Origin: JBCDJI01 sp964351865
Lineage (GTDB): Bacteria > Verrucomicrobiota > Verrucomicrobiia > Methylacidiphilales > JBCBYL01
Assembly (NCBI GenBank): GCA_964351865.1
Contig: CAYGPJ010000013.1
Span: 1-64,000 of the forward strand
DNA: 64,000 nucleotides
Direction: 5' to 3'
The translations under genes were made by a program, and so were the position numbers. Below, piece by piece: positions 1 to 7,471 of this stretch. The notes under the pieces were generated by a model. The model was not told the DNA's origin. It saw nothing but the letters and a program-made list of their open reading frames with translations, and did no database searches. Numbering within the stretch: position 1 is the first letter of the stretch; each line of letters opens with the position of its first letter.

Positions 1-129
1 TTTCGAGTTAAGTTCTCACACGAGAACCTGCGGGGAATAAATGTAGGGCGAGATTTCATCTCGCCGGGATGGAAATTGGCGAGATGCAATCTCGCCCTAC
101 ATGTTAAAACATCATTCGGAAACGCTCTA
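1..129. repeat. MITE/REP-like inverted-repeat element, copy 1 (left end beyond window)
   Basis: A 25-bp arm at 41-65 and its near-perfect reverse complement at 78-102 (24 of 25 match) flank a 12-bp loop. Each arm is itself a small hairpin (GGCGAGATgcaATCTCGCC). The right boundary is AAACGCTCTA at 120-129. The same sequence ends the element at 7201-7343, whose other end is its inverted form TAGAGCATTT. The left terminal repeat lies just outside the window, since the window opens with TTTCGAGTTAA, close to the interior of the 7201 end. No transposase is present, so this is a non-autonomous element. The family assignment is inferred. Confidence 0.6.
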
Positions 130-405
130 AGTCACGCTTAATGGATTCAACCATTTCAATGTTTCAAAACGTTTGAATCCATGATCAAGGCTAGCTGAAT
201 CATTTAAGGAAACCCCCTCGCGGAGCCCCTGTTTTCCATAAGTCACCCACGGACGCTCAGCGATCACATCACCTCGTGATTTTTGTGATAACAGGCGCAT
301 TCGTAAGGCGTCTTCCCCCACCGCTCCCAGCGAACATTTCCGCTGCAACGCCGCTTCTTTAGCGGCCTCAAGCAAGGCATCATCAATGGACAGCGTCGTT
401 CTCAC
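127..405 (-). pseudogene. VapB-like ribbon-helix-helix antitoxin, 3' end truncated by repeat
   Basis: The 92-residue reading frame starts with GTG. Its first 30 residues (MRTTLSIDDALLEAAKEAA) match the N-terminal DNA-binding strand and helix of VapB-type antitoxins that begin MRTTLxIDD. Residues 60-72 (GLREGVSLNDSAS) recall the toxin-binding tail of that family. The last 20 residues are not family-like. The stop codon lies inside the terminal repeat of the adjacent element at 120-129, so the repeat probably truncated the gene and supplied the stop. The PIN-domain toxin that normally follows is not in the window. It is either an orphan antitoxin or a remnant. Confidence 0.55.
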
Positions 406-522
406 GCATCAAATCATAAATATTGTGCATCATGATGTCAAAGTGAGACAAACACACCACATAAGATGGTTAATCACGTATATGGTGAGGCAATTAAGGC
501 GCGAACTCTGTAAGAGTCTTAC

Positions 523-1170
523 TTAGAATCCGTAATTAAACGAAATCACCGGTCCAAGCGTATCCAGACCGTAGTTGATACGCTGTGGCTCGGAGAGGCC
601 GGCGTTGGAGAAATGCTGATACATGGCGCCCAGTCCGATGTTCATGTGGTCGTTGATGATGTATTTCGCTCCAACTTCCACCATGAACGTGAACACAAAA
701 TCCTGTCCCTGACCTTTCTGCTGCTGGTTGCCGCGGCTGTCCGTGAATCCCACACCGACTCGCGCTCCCAGATAAGGAACAAGGTCCCAACCTTCTTGAA
801 CAAAATTGTAACGCGGTCCCCACAGGGCACCAATATAACGATCTTCAATCCCCTCGATGACCGGAGTAAAGTAGCCGCTGAAAATGAATTCTGTGTTACC
901 GCGTCTCCAACCCTCGTTCCCGATGTCATCCAGTTGCCAGTGGACAGTGGCCATTTGGGGAGCGATGTGATAACGCGGAGTTCCGTTTCCAACATCAAAA
1001 AGCTGTCCTGATTCGATCCCTACTTCTACCCGGTTTTCATAAAAAGAACCATGGTGCCTGGGAACCACATCCATTTTATAAAGATCTTTATCCTTAGGTG
1101 CCTCCTCCGCCTGCAGGGAGAGCAGACTGAGGCAACCGGCCAGAATCAGAGTAGTGTTGAAAAGCTTCAT
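523..1170 (-). CDS. PagL-like lipid A 3-O-deacylase (acyloxyacyl hydrolase), outer membrane
   Basis: 215 residues from the ATG at 1170, chosen because it gives a clean signal peptide (MKLFNTTLILAGCLSLLSLQA). A longer in-frame upstream extension exists but is not protein-like. The mature part has alternating beta-barrel strands and ends in Phe (FNYGF), as outer-membrane proteins do. Near the C-terminus YQHFSNAGL carries the His-x-Ser pair of the PagL catalytic triad. The family removes the 3-linked acyl chain of lipid A in the outer leaflet. It is divergent from hldD, another LPS gene, with about 124 bp between them. Substrate specificity is inferred from the family. Confidence 0.75.
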   Translation of the reverse strand: MKLFNTTLILAGCLSLLSLQAEEAPKDKDLYKMDVVPRHHGSFYENRVEVGIESGQLFDVGNGTPRYHIAPQMATVHWQLDDIGNEGWRRGNTEFIFSGYFTPVIEGIEDRYIGALWGPRYNFVQEGWDLVPYLGARVGVGFTDSRGNQQQKGQGQDFVFTFMVEVGAKYIINDHMNIGLGAMYQHFSNAGLSEPQRINYGLDTLGPVISFNYGF

Positions 1171-1294
1171 TGCGTAGAAATTAAGTCTCAATCGATTACA
1201 GTGCAATGCATTTTTCTCCTTAGCACCAAGTATAATTGACTTACACGGCTCTATTCTTGATTTGTATTCACCGCCGGTGTTAAATGCTGGACTC

Positions 1295-2221
1295 ATGAAT
1301 TCAATTCTCGTTACCGGAGGAGCCGGTTTTATCGGCTCTAACCTCACTTTAGAGCTGCAGATGCGTTACCCAGAAGCAAATATCACCGTGCTGGACGATT
1401 TCCGCTCGGGGGATTTCAAAAACCTGGAAGGTTTCCGTGGAGACATCGTCGCGGTGGATATCGCCCAGTTGGATCTGGAAGCTCAATTTGGCGAAAATCC
1501 ATTCGATGCGGTCTTCCATCTGGCCTCAATTACCGATACCCGTGAAATGGATCAACAGCTGCAGGTGCATGACAACGTGGAAGGTTATCGGAATTTACTC
1601 GAATATCTGGCAGAAGATAAGACCCCGCTCGTCTATGCCTCATCGGCAGCCACTTACGGCATCCGCGGGGGCCTGAATAAAATCACCGATGCCCCTGCTC
1701 CCGCCAACCCATATGCTTTCTCAAAAGTGCAACTGGACAACCTCACCAGCCAAACCTTAAAAAAATATCCCAAATGGAAAATCAGCGGCCTGAAATATTT
1801 CAACGTTTATGGCCCGCGGGAAGCCCATAAAGGCGTGCCAGCCAGTATGATCTACCATCTGGCGCATCAGATGAAAGCTGGCAAACGCCCGCGAATCTTC
1901 AAAATGGGCGAGCAAAAGCGCGATTTCGTTTATGTTAAAGATATTGTCAACTACACCATCCAAGCCATGGAAGTGCCTAAAGCCGCGCTCATGAATGCCG
2001 GTAGCGGTCAGGCTCGTTCGTTTAACGATCTAGTCGAGATTCTGAACCATGTTCTAGGCACCAAGCTGGAGCCTGAGTATATCGATAACCCTTTCCCTTT
2101 TTACCAGCCACACACCGAAGCGGATATGACCTTTACGAAAGAGGTCTTGGGAATTGGCCCGGAATATACCTTCGAACAAGGGGTGCAGGATTACTTCAAA
2201 TCCGGCTACCTGATCACCTGA
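1295..2221 (+). CDS. hldD: ADP-L-glycero-D-manno-heptose 6-epimerase
   Basis: 308 residues from ATG 1295. This start puts the Rossmann motif (ILVTGGAGFIGSN) at the N-terminus; an 11-codon upstream extension is unlikely. It is an extended short-chain dehydrogenase with a TGGAGFIG nucleotide loop, a Ser region (YASSAATYG) and the catalytic Tyr-x3-Lys (YAFSK). KYFNVYGPRE and the FKMGEQKRDFVYVKD stretch are typical of HldD/RfaD. The enzyme converts ADP-D-glycero- to ADP-L-glycero-D-manno-heptose for the LPS inner core, in the cytoplasm. A related NDP-sugar epimerase is the main alternative. Confidence 0.88.
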   Translation: MNSILVTGGAGFIGSNLTLELQMRYPEANITVLDDFRSGDFKNLEGFRGDIVAVDIAQLDLEAQFGENPFDAVFHLASITDTREMDQQLQVHDNVEGYRNLLEYLAEDKTPLVYASSAATYGIRGGLNKITDAPAPANPYAFSKVQLDNLTSQTLKKYPKWKISGLKYFNVYGPREAHKGVPASMIYHLAHQMKAGKRPRIFKMGEQKRDFVYVKDIVNYTIQAMEVPKAALMNAGSGQARSFNDLVEILNHVLGTKLEPEYIDNPFPFYQPHTEADMTFTKEVLGIGPEYTFEQGVQDYFKSGYLIT

Positions 2222-2276
2222 TCTCGTTTCTCGAATAATTTCGACTGGTTTATCAATAACTATACGAATACCCCAC

Positions 2277-3101
2277 ATGCGCATTGATTCCACACTCACC
2301 CTCGCGCTGATCATCTGCGTCATCGCCACGTCCTTACAGGCAACCCCCCTGAGGCTCAGGCACTCCAGTAAGCGCGTCACCACCACGGATCCATCCGGAC
2401 AGCCCCGCATACTGGTCGATCGAGATGGCAAACCACTTCCTAAACCTTTCTGGAAGGACGACAATCCGGAGGGCACTCCGCGTATTGAAGTTGATTTGGC
2501 TGAACAAGTGGCACGGGTTTATTTCGACGATATACTGGTCGGTCAAAGCCCCATTTCATCCGGCAGGCCGGGCAATGAAACTCCGGTCGGTGAATTCACC
2601 ATCTTGAGCAAAAAGGAAAATCATGCTTCGAACCTTTATGGCAGTTGGATTGACTCCGAAGGCAATTACAAAGGTGAAGCGAACGCTGGAGATAAAGCAC
2701 CAAGTGGTCTCACCTATCAAGCGGCTCCCATGCCTCACTTCATGCGCCTGACTTACGACGGCATCGGATTTCACGCTGGATTCATTCCAGGCTATCCCGC
2801 TTCACATGGCTGCATGCGGATGCCTAAAGATATGGCTGAAAAGTTTTTCGAGCACCTACCCAAGAATACGAAAGTAGTCATCATTGATTCTGACCGTCCT
2901 GCCGCACCCACGAAGCCGGTCGCGAAGAAAAAAGAAAAATTAGAGGAAACTGCCGTTGGTCCTGCAAAACCATCCAACAGCGAGCTCCAAACTGCTCAGC
3001 CCCCTGAAACCAATGAAGAACTTTCAGATATTACGCCGGAGTTGCCGGTTCCTGCTCAAAATACTTCTGAATCTCCTTCAGTGACAGCGTCGGAATTTTA
3101 A
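2277..3101 (+). CDS. L,D-transpeptidase (YkuD domain), periplasmic
   Basis: 274 residues with an N-terminal signal peptide (about residues 1-22). The YkuD domain spans roughly 68-205. The active-site motif SHGCMRMP places the catalytic Cys at residue 179, with an upstream conserved His in GIGFHAG (about 166). These enzymes make 3-3 peptidoglycan cross-links or attach proteins to peptidoglycan through meso-DAP, which fits the DAP-type MurE in this window. The C-terminal 70 residues are low-complexity, rich in Lys, Pro, Ala and Glu. Its 3' end overlaps the convergent DICT-domain gene by 71 bp. It follows hldD by 55 bp on the same strand. Confidence 0.85.
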   Translation: MRIDSTLTLALIICVIATSLQATPLRLRHSSKRVTTTDPSGQPRILVDRDGKPLPKPFWKDDNPEGTPRIEVDLAEQVARVYFDDILVGQSPISSGRPGNETPVGEFTILSKKENHASNLYGSWIDSEGNYKGEANAGDKAPSGLTYQAAPMPHFMRLTYDGIGFHAGFIPGYPASHGCMRMPKDMAEKFFEHLPKNTKVVIIDSDRPAAPTKPVAKKKEKLEETAVGPAKPSNSELQTAQPPETNEELSDITPELPVPAQNTSESPSVTASEF

Positions 3102-3717
3102 ATTGCCCCTCGAATTCACTGACCAAGCTGTCAAGCCCGACACTCATCAAATTTAACTGACGGCGGAACGATTCCACCACAAAGGGATTGAAGGTATAAA
3201 ATCCAGCAAAGATCTTTTCATCGAACTTGTCAGACTCATTAACCTGCCGACAGATCAGGGCAGCATGCTGCTGCGGACTACTGAAGACCACCACCCAGTA
3301 GCGTTTCATATCCTTGCGGAATAAAGGAATAAAATCAATTTGCGGACAGCGTTTCGGCGGTTCGCCTTCTCCCCAAACTCGCACGGCATCCAAATCTTTG
3401 GCCAATCCCTGGTAACGCTTTTTTTGAGGCTGAAAATTTTTGAAGTTCTGAAAGGTCGAAATCAGTTCTCCGGCACGCACTTCTGATGCCATATCTTCAA
3501 TGGCATGACTGACGGCCAGCATCGCTTGATTGTTAAAGAGATGAGTAATATCAGCTGAGGGCACTTCCACTCGCGCCCCCAAACGAACCATCTTGCGTTG
3601 ATTCGCTTTATGCGGCTCTAAACTGCAAATATTCGAGTCCGTAGCGTGCAGATAAGGCTTGAGCACTTTTTGAAAGCGCTTTTGCGTCTGAACTTCATTA
3701 CTCGTCTGGGCGATCAT
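3031..3717 (-). CDS. DICT sensory-domain protein
   Basis: 228 residues from ATG 3717; a TTG two codons upstream is possible. After a basic N-terminus, residues about 60-210 fit the DICT domain: a SHAIED helix near the start, FQNFKNFQPQKKRYQGLA, a WGEGEPP turn, RYWVVVFSSPQQHAALICR, and FAGFYTFNPFVVESFRRQL near the end. DICT domains are found with diguanylate cyclases and two-component proteins, mostly in cyanobacteria, and are thought to sense light or a pigment-related signal. Here the domain stands alone, 56 bp downstream of the carotenoid desaturase gene on the same strand, so the two are probably co-transcribed. Function is inferred. Confidence 0.6.
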   Translation of the reverse strand: MIAQTSNEVQTQKRFQKVLKPYLHATDSNICSLEPHKANQRKMVRLGARVEVPSADITHLFNNQAMLAVSHAIEDMASEVRAGELISTFQNFKNFQPQKKRYQGLAKDLDAVRVWGEGEPPKRCPQIDFIPLFRKDMKRYWVVVFSSPQQHAALICRQVNESDKFDEKIFAGFYTFNPFVVESFRRQLNLMSVGLDSLVSEFEGQFKIPTLSLKEIQKYFEQEPATPA

Positions 3718-3773
3718 TACCAATACTTAATTACACCGGTTTGCTGCCTTCCGCAAGTTTCCGAAAAAAATAA

Positions 3774-5288
3774 TTACGGTGCAGGTATAACACGTTCCAG
3801 CAGTTTCGCCGATGAGATAACCCCGGGGACCCCGGCTCCCGGATGCGTACCCGCTCCTACCAGGATCAAACCGTCTACATCTTCAGACACATTATGTGGT
3901 CGGAACCAGGCGCTTTGTGTCAGCACGGGCTCAAATTGAAAGGCAGAGCCTTTGAAGGCATCCAGCTCGGTTTCGAAATCTTTAGGAGTCATGATCAACT
4001 TACTGACTAGATGTTTCCTCAAATCCGGCACGACTTCTTCCAGCGATTCCAGAATAGCGTCCGCATATTTCTCTTTGGTGGTTTCCCAATCGATGTCAGC
4101 ATCCAGATGTGGAACCGGCGAAAGCACGTAAAAACATTCATGGCCCTCCGGTGCCAGTGAAGGGTCGGTGCGGGTCGGTGCATGCAAATACAATGAAAAA
4201 TCATCGGCCAGCACTTTGTTTTCAAAAATGTCATCCAATAATGGCTTATAACGCTCGGTTAAAATAATAGTATGATGTGCCAGTTCCGGATATAGACGGT
4301 CCGTGCCGAAATAAATCAGGAACAGCCCCATGCTGTAGCGCATATTTTCCAGTTTCTTGTCGGTCCATTTTTTCCTTTTTTCGGCCGGAACAGCTTTACG
4401 GTAAATATTTGCCACATCTCCGTTGGAAACCACGACCCGCGTGTGGAACGTATCGCCGGTCGAAGTGCGCAATCCAGTCACCTGACGGCCGTCAATGATC
4501 AGTTCTTCCACCTTGGTATTAAGTCGTATTTCACCCCCCATATCCTCAAAGAGCCGTGCCAGACCTTTCACCAGGGCACCCGTGCCTCCCATCGCAAAAA
4601 AGACTCCCCACTCGCGCTCCAGATAGTGAATCATGGAATAAATCGAGGAAACCGCAAACGGATGACCTCCCACCAGCAGCGGCTGGAAACTGAAGACCTG
4701 CTGTAGAAACGGATCTTTGAAGCACTTTTTGGCAAGCGCGAAGACAGACTGGTCCGAGCGTAGTTTAGCCAGATCACCTGCCACCTTGATCATGTCCCAG
4801 AAACTGCTGAAGGGCTGATCCGAGAGATCCAGAAAGGCTCGTTTGAAAATATCCTTCGTTTTATCCACATACCGATGATAACCCGCAACATCATCTGGAT
4901 TGAATTTACGGATCTGCTCGACCATGCGATCGGTATCTCCGGTATACTCAAATTTTCGTCCATCATGAAAGATGATGTTATAAAACGGGTCGTTCGGCAC
5001 CAGCTTGATGTAGTCGTCCTTATCCTTGCCAGCCAATTCAAATAACTCATCGATCAGAAACGGAGCGGTAATAATTGTTGGCCCGGCATCATAGGTAAAC
5101 CCTTTGTCTTTGTAGACATACGCACGACCTCCCGGCATATCACGCATTTCAAAAATCGTCGTCTGATAGCCTTTGGCCTGTAGTCTGATGGCGGCCGCCA
5201 ACCCTCCAAAACCACTCCCGATGACGGCAGCTGATGTCTTTTGTTCAGTCAAACTTTTACTCGATTCCTCAGTATGTAAATTCCCCAT
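3774..5288 (-). CDS. crtI: Phytoene desaturase (CrtI family)
   Basis: 504 residues, the usual length for CrtI. The FAD/NAD-binding dinucleotide motif (AAVIGSGFGGLAAAIRL) starts near residue 20. The second flavin-binding signature near the C-terminus (LILVGAGTHPGAGVPGVISSAK) is the classic CrtI-type motif. The family inserts double bonds into phytoene to give lycopene or related carotenes at the membrane. No phytoene synthase or other crt gene lies nearby, so the pathway must be completed elsewhere. Homologues acting on diapocarotenes (CrtN) or as carotene isomerases cannot be excluded from sequence alone. Confidence 0.85.
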   Translation of the reverse strand: MGNLHTEESSKSLTEQKTSAAVIGSGFGGLAAAIRLQAKGYQTTIFEMRDMPGGRAYVYKDKGFTYDAGPTIITAPFLIDELFELAGKDKDDYIKLVPNDPFYNIIFHDGRKFEYTGDTDRMVEQIRKFNPDDVAGYHRYVDKTKDIFKRAFLDLSDQPFSSFWDMIKVAGDLAKLRSDQSVFALAKKCFKDPFLQQVFSFQPLLVGGHPFAVSSIYSMIHYLEREWGVFFAMGGTGALVKGLARLFEDMGGEIRLNTKVEELIIDGRQVTGLRTSTGDTFHTRVVVSNGDVANIYRKAVPAEKRKKWTDKKLENMRYSMGLFLIYFGTDRLYPELAHHTIILTERYKPLLDDIFENKVLADDFSLYLHAPTRTDPSLAPEGHECFYVLSPVPHLDADIDWETTKEKYADAILESLEEVVPDLRKHLVSKLIMTPKDFETELDAFKGSAFQFEPVLTQSAWFRPHNVSEDVDGLILVGAGTHPGAGVPGVISSAKLLERVIPAP

Positions 5289-5424
5289 GGCTGGAAGCTA
5301 TCACGTTTTAAACAAATGGAAAACGTAGGGTTTATAATTTTCTGTAATTTTGTTTGAATGTATTTACCTGCAGGTTCGTCATTATCACTGGTAAATCTAG
5401 AAATGCATGGTAAGGAGATCAGTC

Positions 5425-6996
5425 ATGATTAATAAGGGAAGCGTCGGTAAGTCATATTTATTCACTCACATTATATTGTTTTGTGCCATTTTAACATCGG
5501 GAGTTGCCCTCTCATCCGCCGCCGACTGGTGGCCATTTGGCGAAGGTAAGGCCAGTCAGAATAAGTCAGGCAACGGCAACACAGCTGAAGTGATTATCAA
5601 TGAGGCTCCGGTATCGCGAGATGCTAAACTGACCTCGAGCTTCTCCAGCGTGATCAAACAAGCCAGTCCGGCTGTTGTCAGCATCAAAACTTCTTCCTAC
5701 GTCAGCAACAACCGTCAAATCCATCCATTTTTTAAGGAATTCTTCAAAATGCCGGATGAGCCGGAACAAGGCGAGCGCCAGCTTCGTCCCCGCGGTATCG
5801 GCTCAGGCGTTATCGTCAGTAAAGACGGCTATATTTTAACCAATAACCATGTGATCGAGGGAGCTGACGAAATCTTGATCGATTTCGCCGACAAAGACGA
5901 CAAGGAATATCCAGCGACCATCGTCGGCACGGATCCACGCACCGATCTGGCCGTGCTTAAACTGGATATGGAAACGGAACTGCCAGCCGCCACTCTGGGC
6001 AATAGCGATCATCTGGAAGTGGGCGATATCGTATTGGCAATCGGAAACCCCTTCGGCCTCGGCCAGACGGTCACGATGGGCATCATCAGCGCGACCGGAC
6101 GCAAACAGGTCATTCCTCAACGCAGCGGTGTGCTTTATCAGGATTTTATTCAAACCGATGCTTCCATCAACCAGGGAAATTCAGGAGGAGCCCTGGTCGA
6201 CGCGGAAGGCAGACTCATCGGCATCAATACCGCCATCTTCAGCCGCACAGGTGAAAATCTGGGAATCGGATTTGCCGTGCCGATCAAAATGGCACGCAAC
6301 GTCATGGAACAACTTATCGAACAGGGTAAAGTCAGTCGCGGTTACATCGGCGTCAATATTGCTGAGGTCACTGAAGATCTGGCGGAGTCATTCGGATTGG
6401 ATTCCGACAAGGGCGCTCTGATTACCAAAATCGAAGATGACTCTCCGGCCAGCAAGGCGGGACTGCAACGCGGCGACGTCATTCTGAAAGTAGGTGACAC
6501 CGAAATTATCACTGTCAGTGACTTACTACTTTCAGTCAGCCAGGAAACACCCGACACTGCTGTTGATGTCCTCATTTCTCGTGAAGGCAAGGAACAGGTC
6601 ATCAAGGTGACATTGACTGAGCGCCCAGATGAAACTGCACGTGCCATGGAACCCAAGGGTAAAGAAGACAAGCAGGATGAAGAGGCTGAAGTGGGTGGTA
6701 AACTATTTAGCGGAATTATGATCCAAGACATCACTTCGACCATGCGCACTCAGCTGAAATTACCAGACGATATTAATGGTGCCGTCGTCTCCCGCATTGC
6801 CCCGAACACCCCCGGAGCCAAGGCCGGTCTTGACCGAGGCATGGTCATTATGGAAATTTCGGCAGGCAACACGACCAAGAAAATCGAAAACGCCCAGGAC
6901 GCCATCAAATTCAGTAAATCCGTAAAGAGTAAGATCGCCCGGCTCTACGTCTACGATCAAGGTGCTTACCGCTACATTGTATTAAAGGACAAATAA
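5425..6996 (+). CDS. degQ: Periplasmic serine endoprotease, DegP/DegQ (HtrA) family
   Basis: 523 residues from ATG 5425. That start has a strong ribosome-binding site (AAGGAG, 7 nt away), whereas an in-frame ATG at 5407 sits upstream of the site. A signal peptide covers about residues 1-33. The trypsin-like triad is His142 (TNNHVIEG), Asp174 (DPRTDLAVL) and Ser253 (GNSGG). Two PDZ domains follow (about 310-410 and 430-520). Family members degrade or refold damaged envelope proteins. The gene is divergent from crtI and its stop codon directly touches a small repeat element. Confidence 0.92.
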   Translation: MINKGSVGKSYLFTHIILFCAILTSGVALSSAADWWPFGEGKASQNKSGNGNTAEVIINEAPVSRDAKLTSSFSSVIKQASPAVVSIKTSSYVSNNRQIHPFFKEFFKMPDEPEQGERQLRPRGIGSGVIVSKDGYILTNNHVIEGADEILIDFADKDDKEYPATIVGTDPRTDLAVLKLDMETELPAATLGNSDHLEVGDIVLAIGNPFGLGQTVTMGIISATGRKQVIPQRSGVLYQDFIQTDASINQGNSGGALVDAEGRLIGINTAIFSRTGENLGIGFAVPIKMARNVMEQLIEQGKVSRGYIGVNIAEVTEDLAESFGLDSDKGALITKIEDDSPASKAGLQRGDVILKVGDTEIITVSDLLLSVSQETPDTAVDVLISREGKEQVIKVTLTERPDETARAMEPKGKEDKQDEEAEVGGKLFSGIMIQDITSTMRTQLKLPDDINGAVVSRIAPNTPGAKAGLDRGMVIMEISAGNTTKKIENAQDAIKFSKSVKSKIARLYVYDQGAYRYIVLKDK

Positions 6997-7151
6997 TACC
7001 AAATCAAATTAACTGAGCCCTTTTTGATAAAGCTGCGTCATTTTTTCGGAAAACTGTAGCAAGATTGCATCTTGCCAAAACGATAATCGGCGAGATGCAA
7101 TCTCGCCCTACATCTCCGTTCTATTTCTGGTTCAATCATTTTGATTCCGTA
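6997..7151. repeat. MITE-like element with imperfect terminal inverted repeats and REP-like core
   Basis: The left end (6997-7019, TACCAAATCAAATTAACTGA) matches the reverse complement of the right end (7129-7151) at 17 of 23 positions. Inside, arms at 7056-7076 and 7089-7111 form the same paired hairpin as in the element at the window start: the 25-mer starting GGCGAGATGCAATCTCGCCC at 7089 is identical to that at 78. The element starts at the first base after the degQ stop codon. No coding capacity is seen. Confidence 0.55.
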
Positions 7152-7200
7152 TAAATCCTTCGAAAGATAACACCTCAAGCGAGTCGGAATCAGACTTGGC

Positions 7201-7343
7201 TAGAGCATTTACGAGTTAATCTGACGTAATGATCTAGCCGGACATGCTTGTCTACGTTTTCCAGTGTAGGGTGAGAATATCCGTAGGATTTCTTACCACC
7301 GCTATACCCAGCGGTTGCCGCAGATAAAATGAGAAACGCTCTA
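7201..7343. repeat. MITE-like element with TAGAGCRTTT terminal inverted repeats, copy 2
   Basis: The ends TAGAGCATTT (7201-7210) and AAACGCTCTA (7334-7343) are inverted repeats with one mismatch. The interior next to the left end (CGAGTTAA) matches the first bases of the window, linking it to copy 1. The middle holds a degraded version of the GTAGGG...CCTAC hairpin. No ORF. The 7152-7200 stretch between the two elements shows nothing recognisable. Confidence 0.5.
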
Positions 7344-7400
7344 AAAGTACGGCAAAGCAGGCCCTCATCACTGCAACTTCTTGTGATTCACTGAGACACA

Positions 7401-7443
7401 AAAATCCCGGCCATCACCTACACGATGATACCGGGATTTTTTT
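7401..7443. terminator. Bidirectional Rho-independent terminator, 3' of gyrA
   Basis: AAAATCCCGG (7401-7410) pairs perfectly with CCGGGATTTT (7431-7440), with a further ATCA/TGAT pairing inside. There are A/T runs on both sides, so it can act in both directions. It sits 29 bp beyond the gyrA stop. Confidence 0.85.
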
Positions 7444-7471
7444 GCTTATTTAAACAGCTATAGTCGCACCG

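Noticed and set aside
7152..7200. Small RNA gene or tRNA between the repeat elements
   Set aside because: No cloverleaf, promoter or terminator could be drawn.
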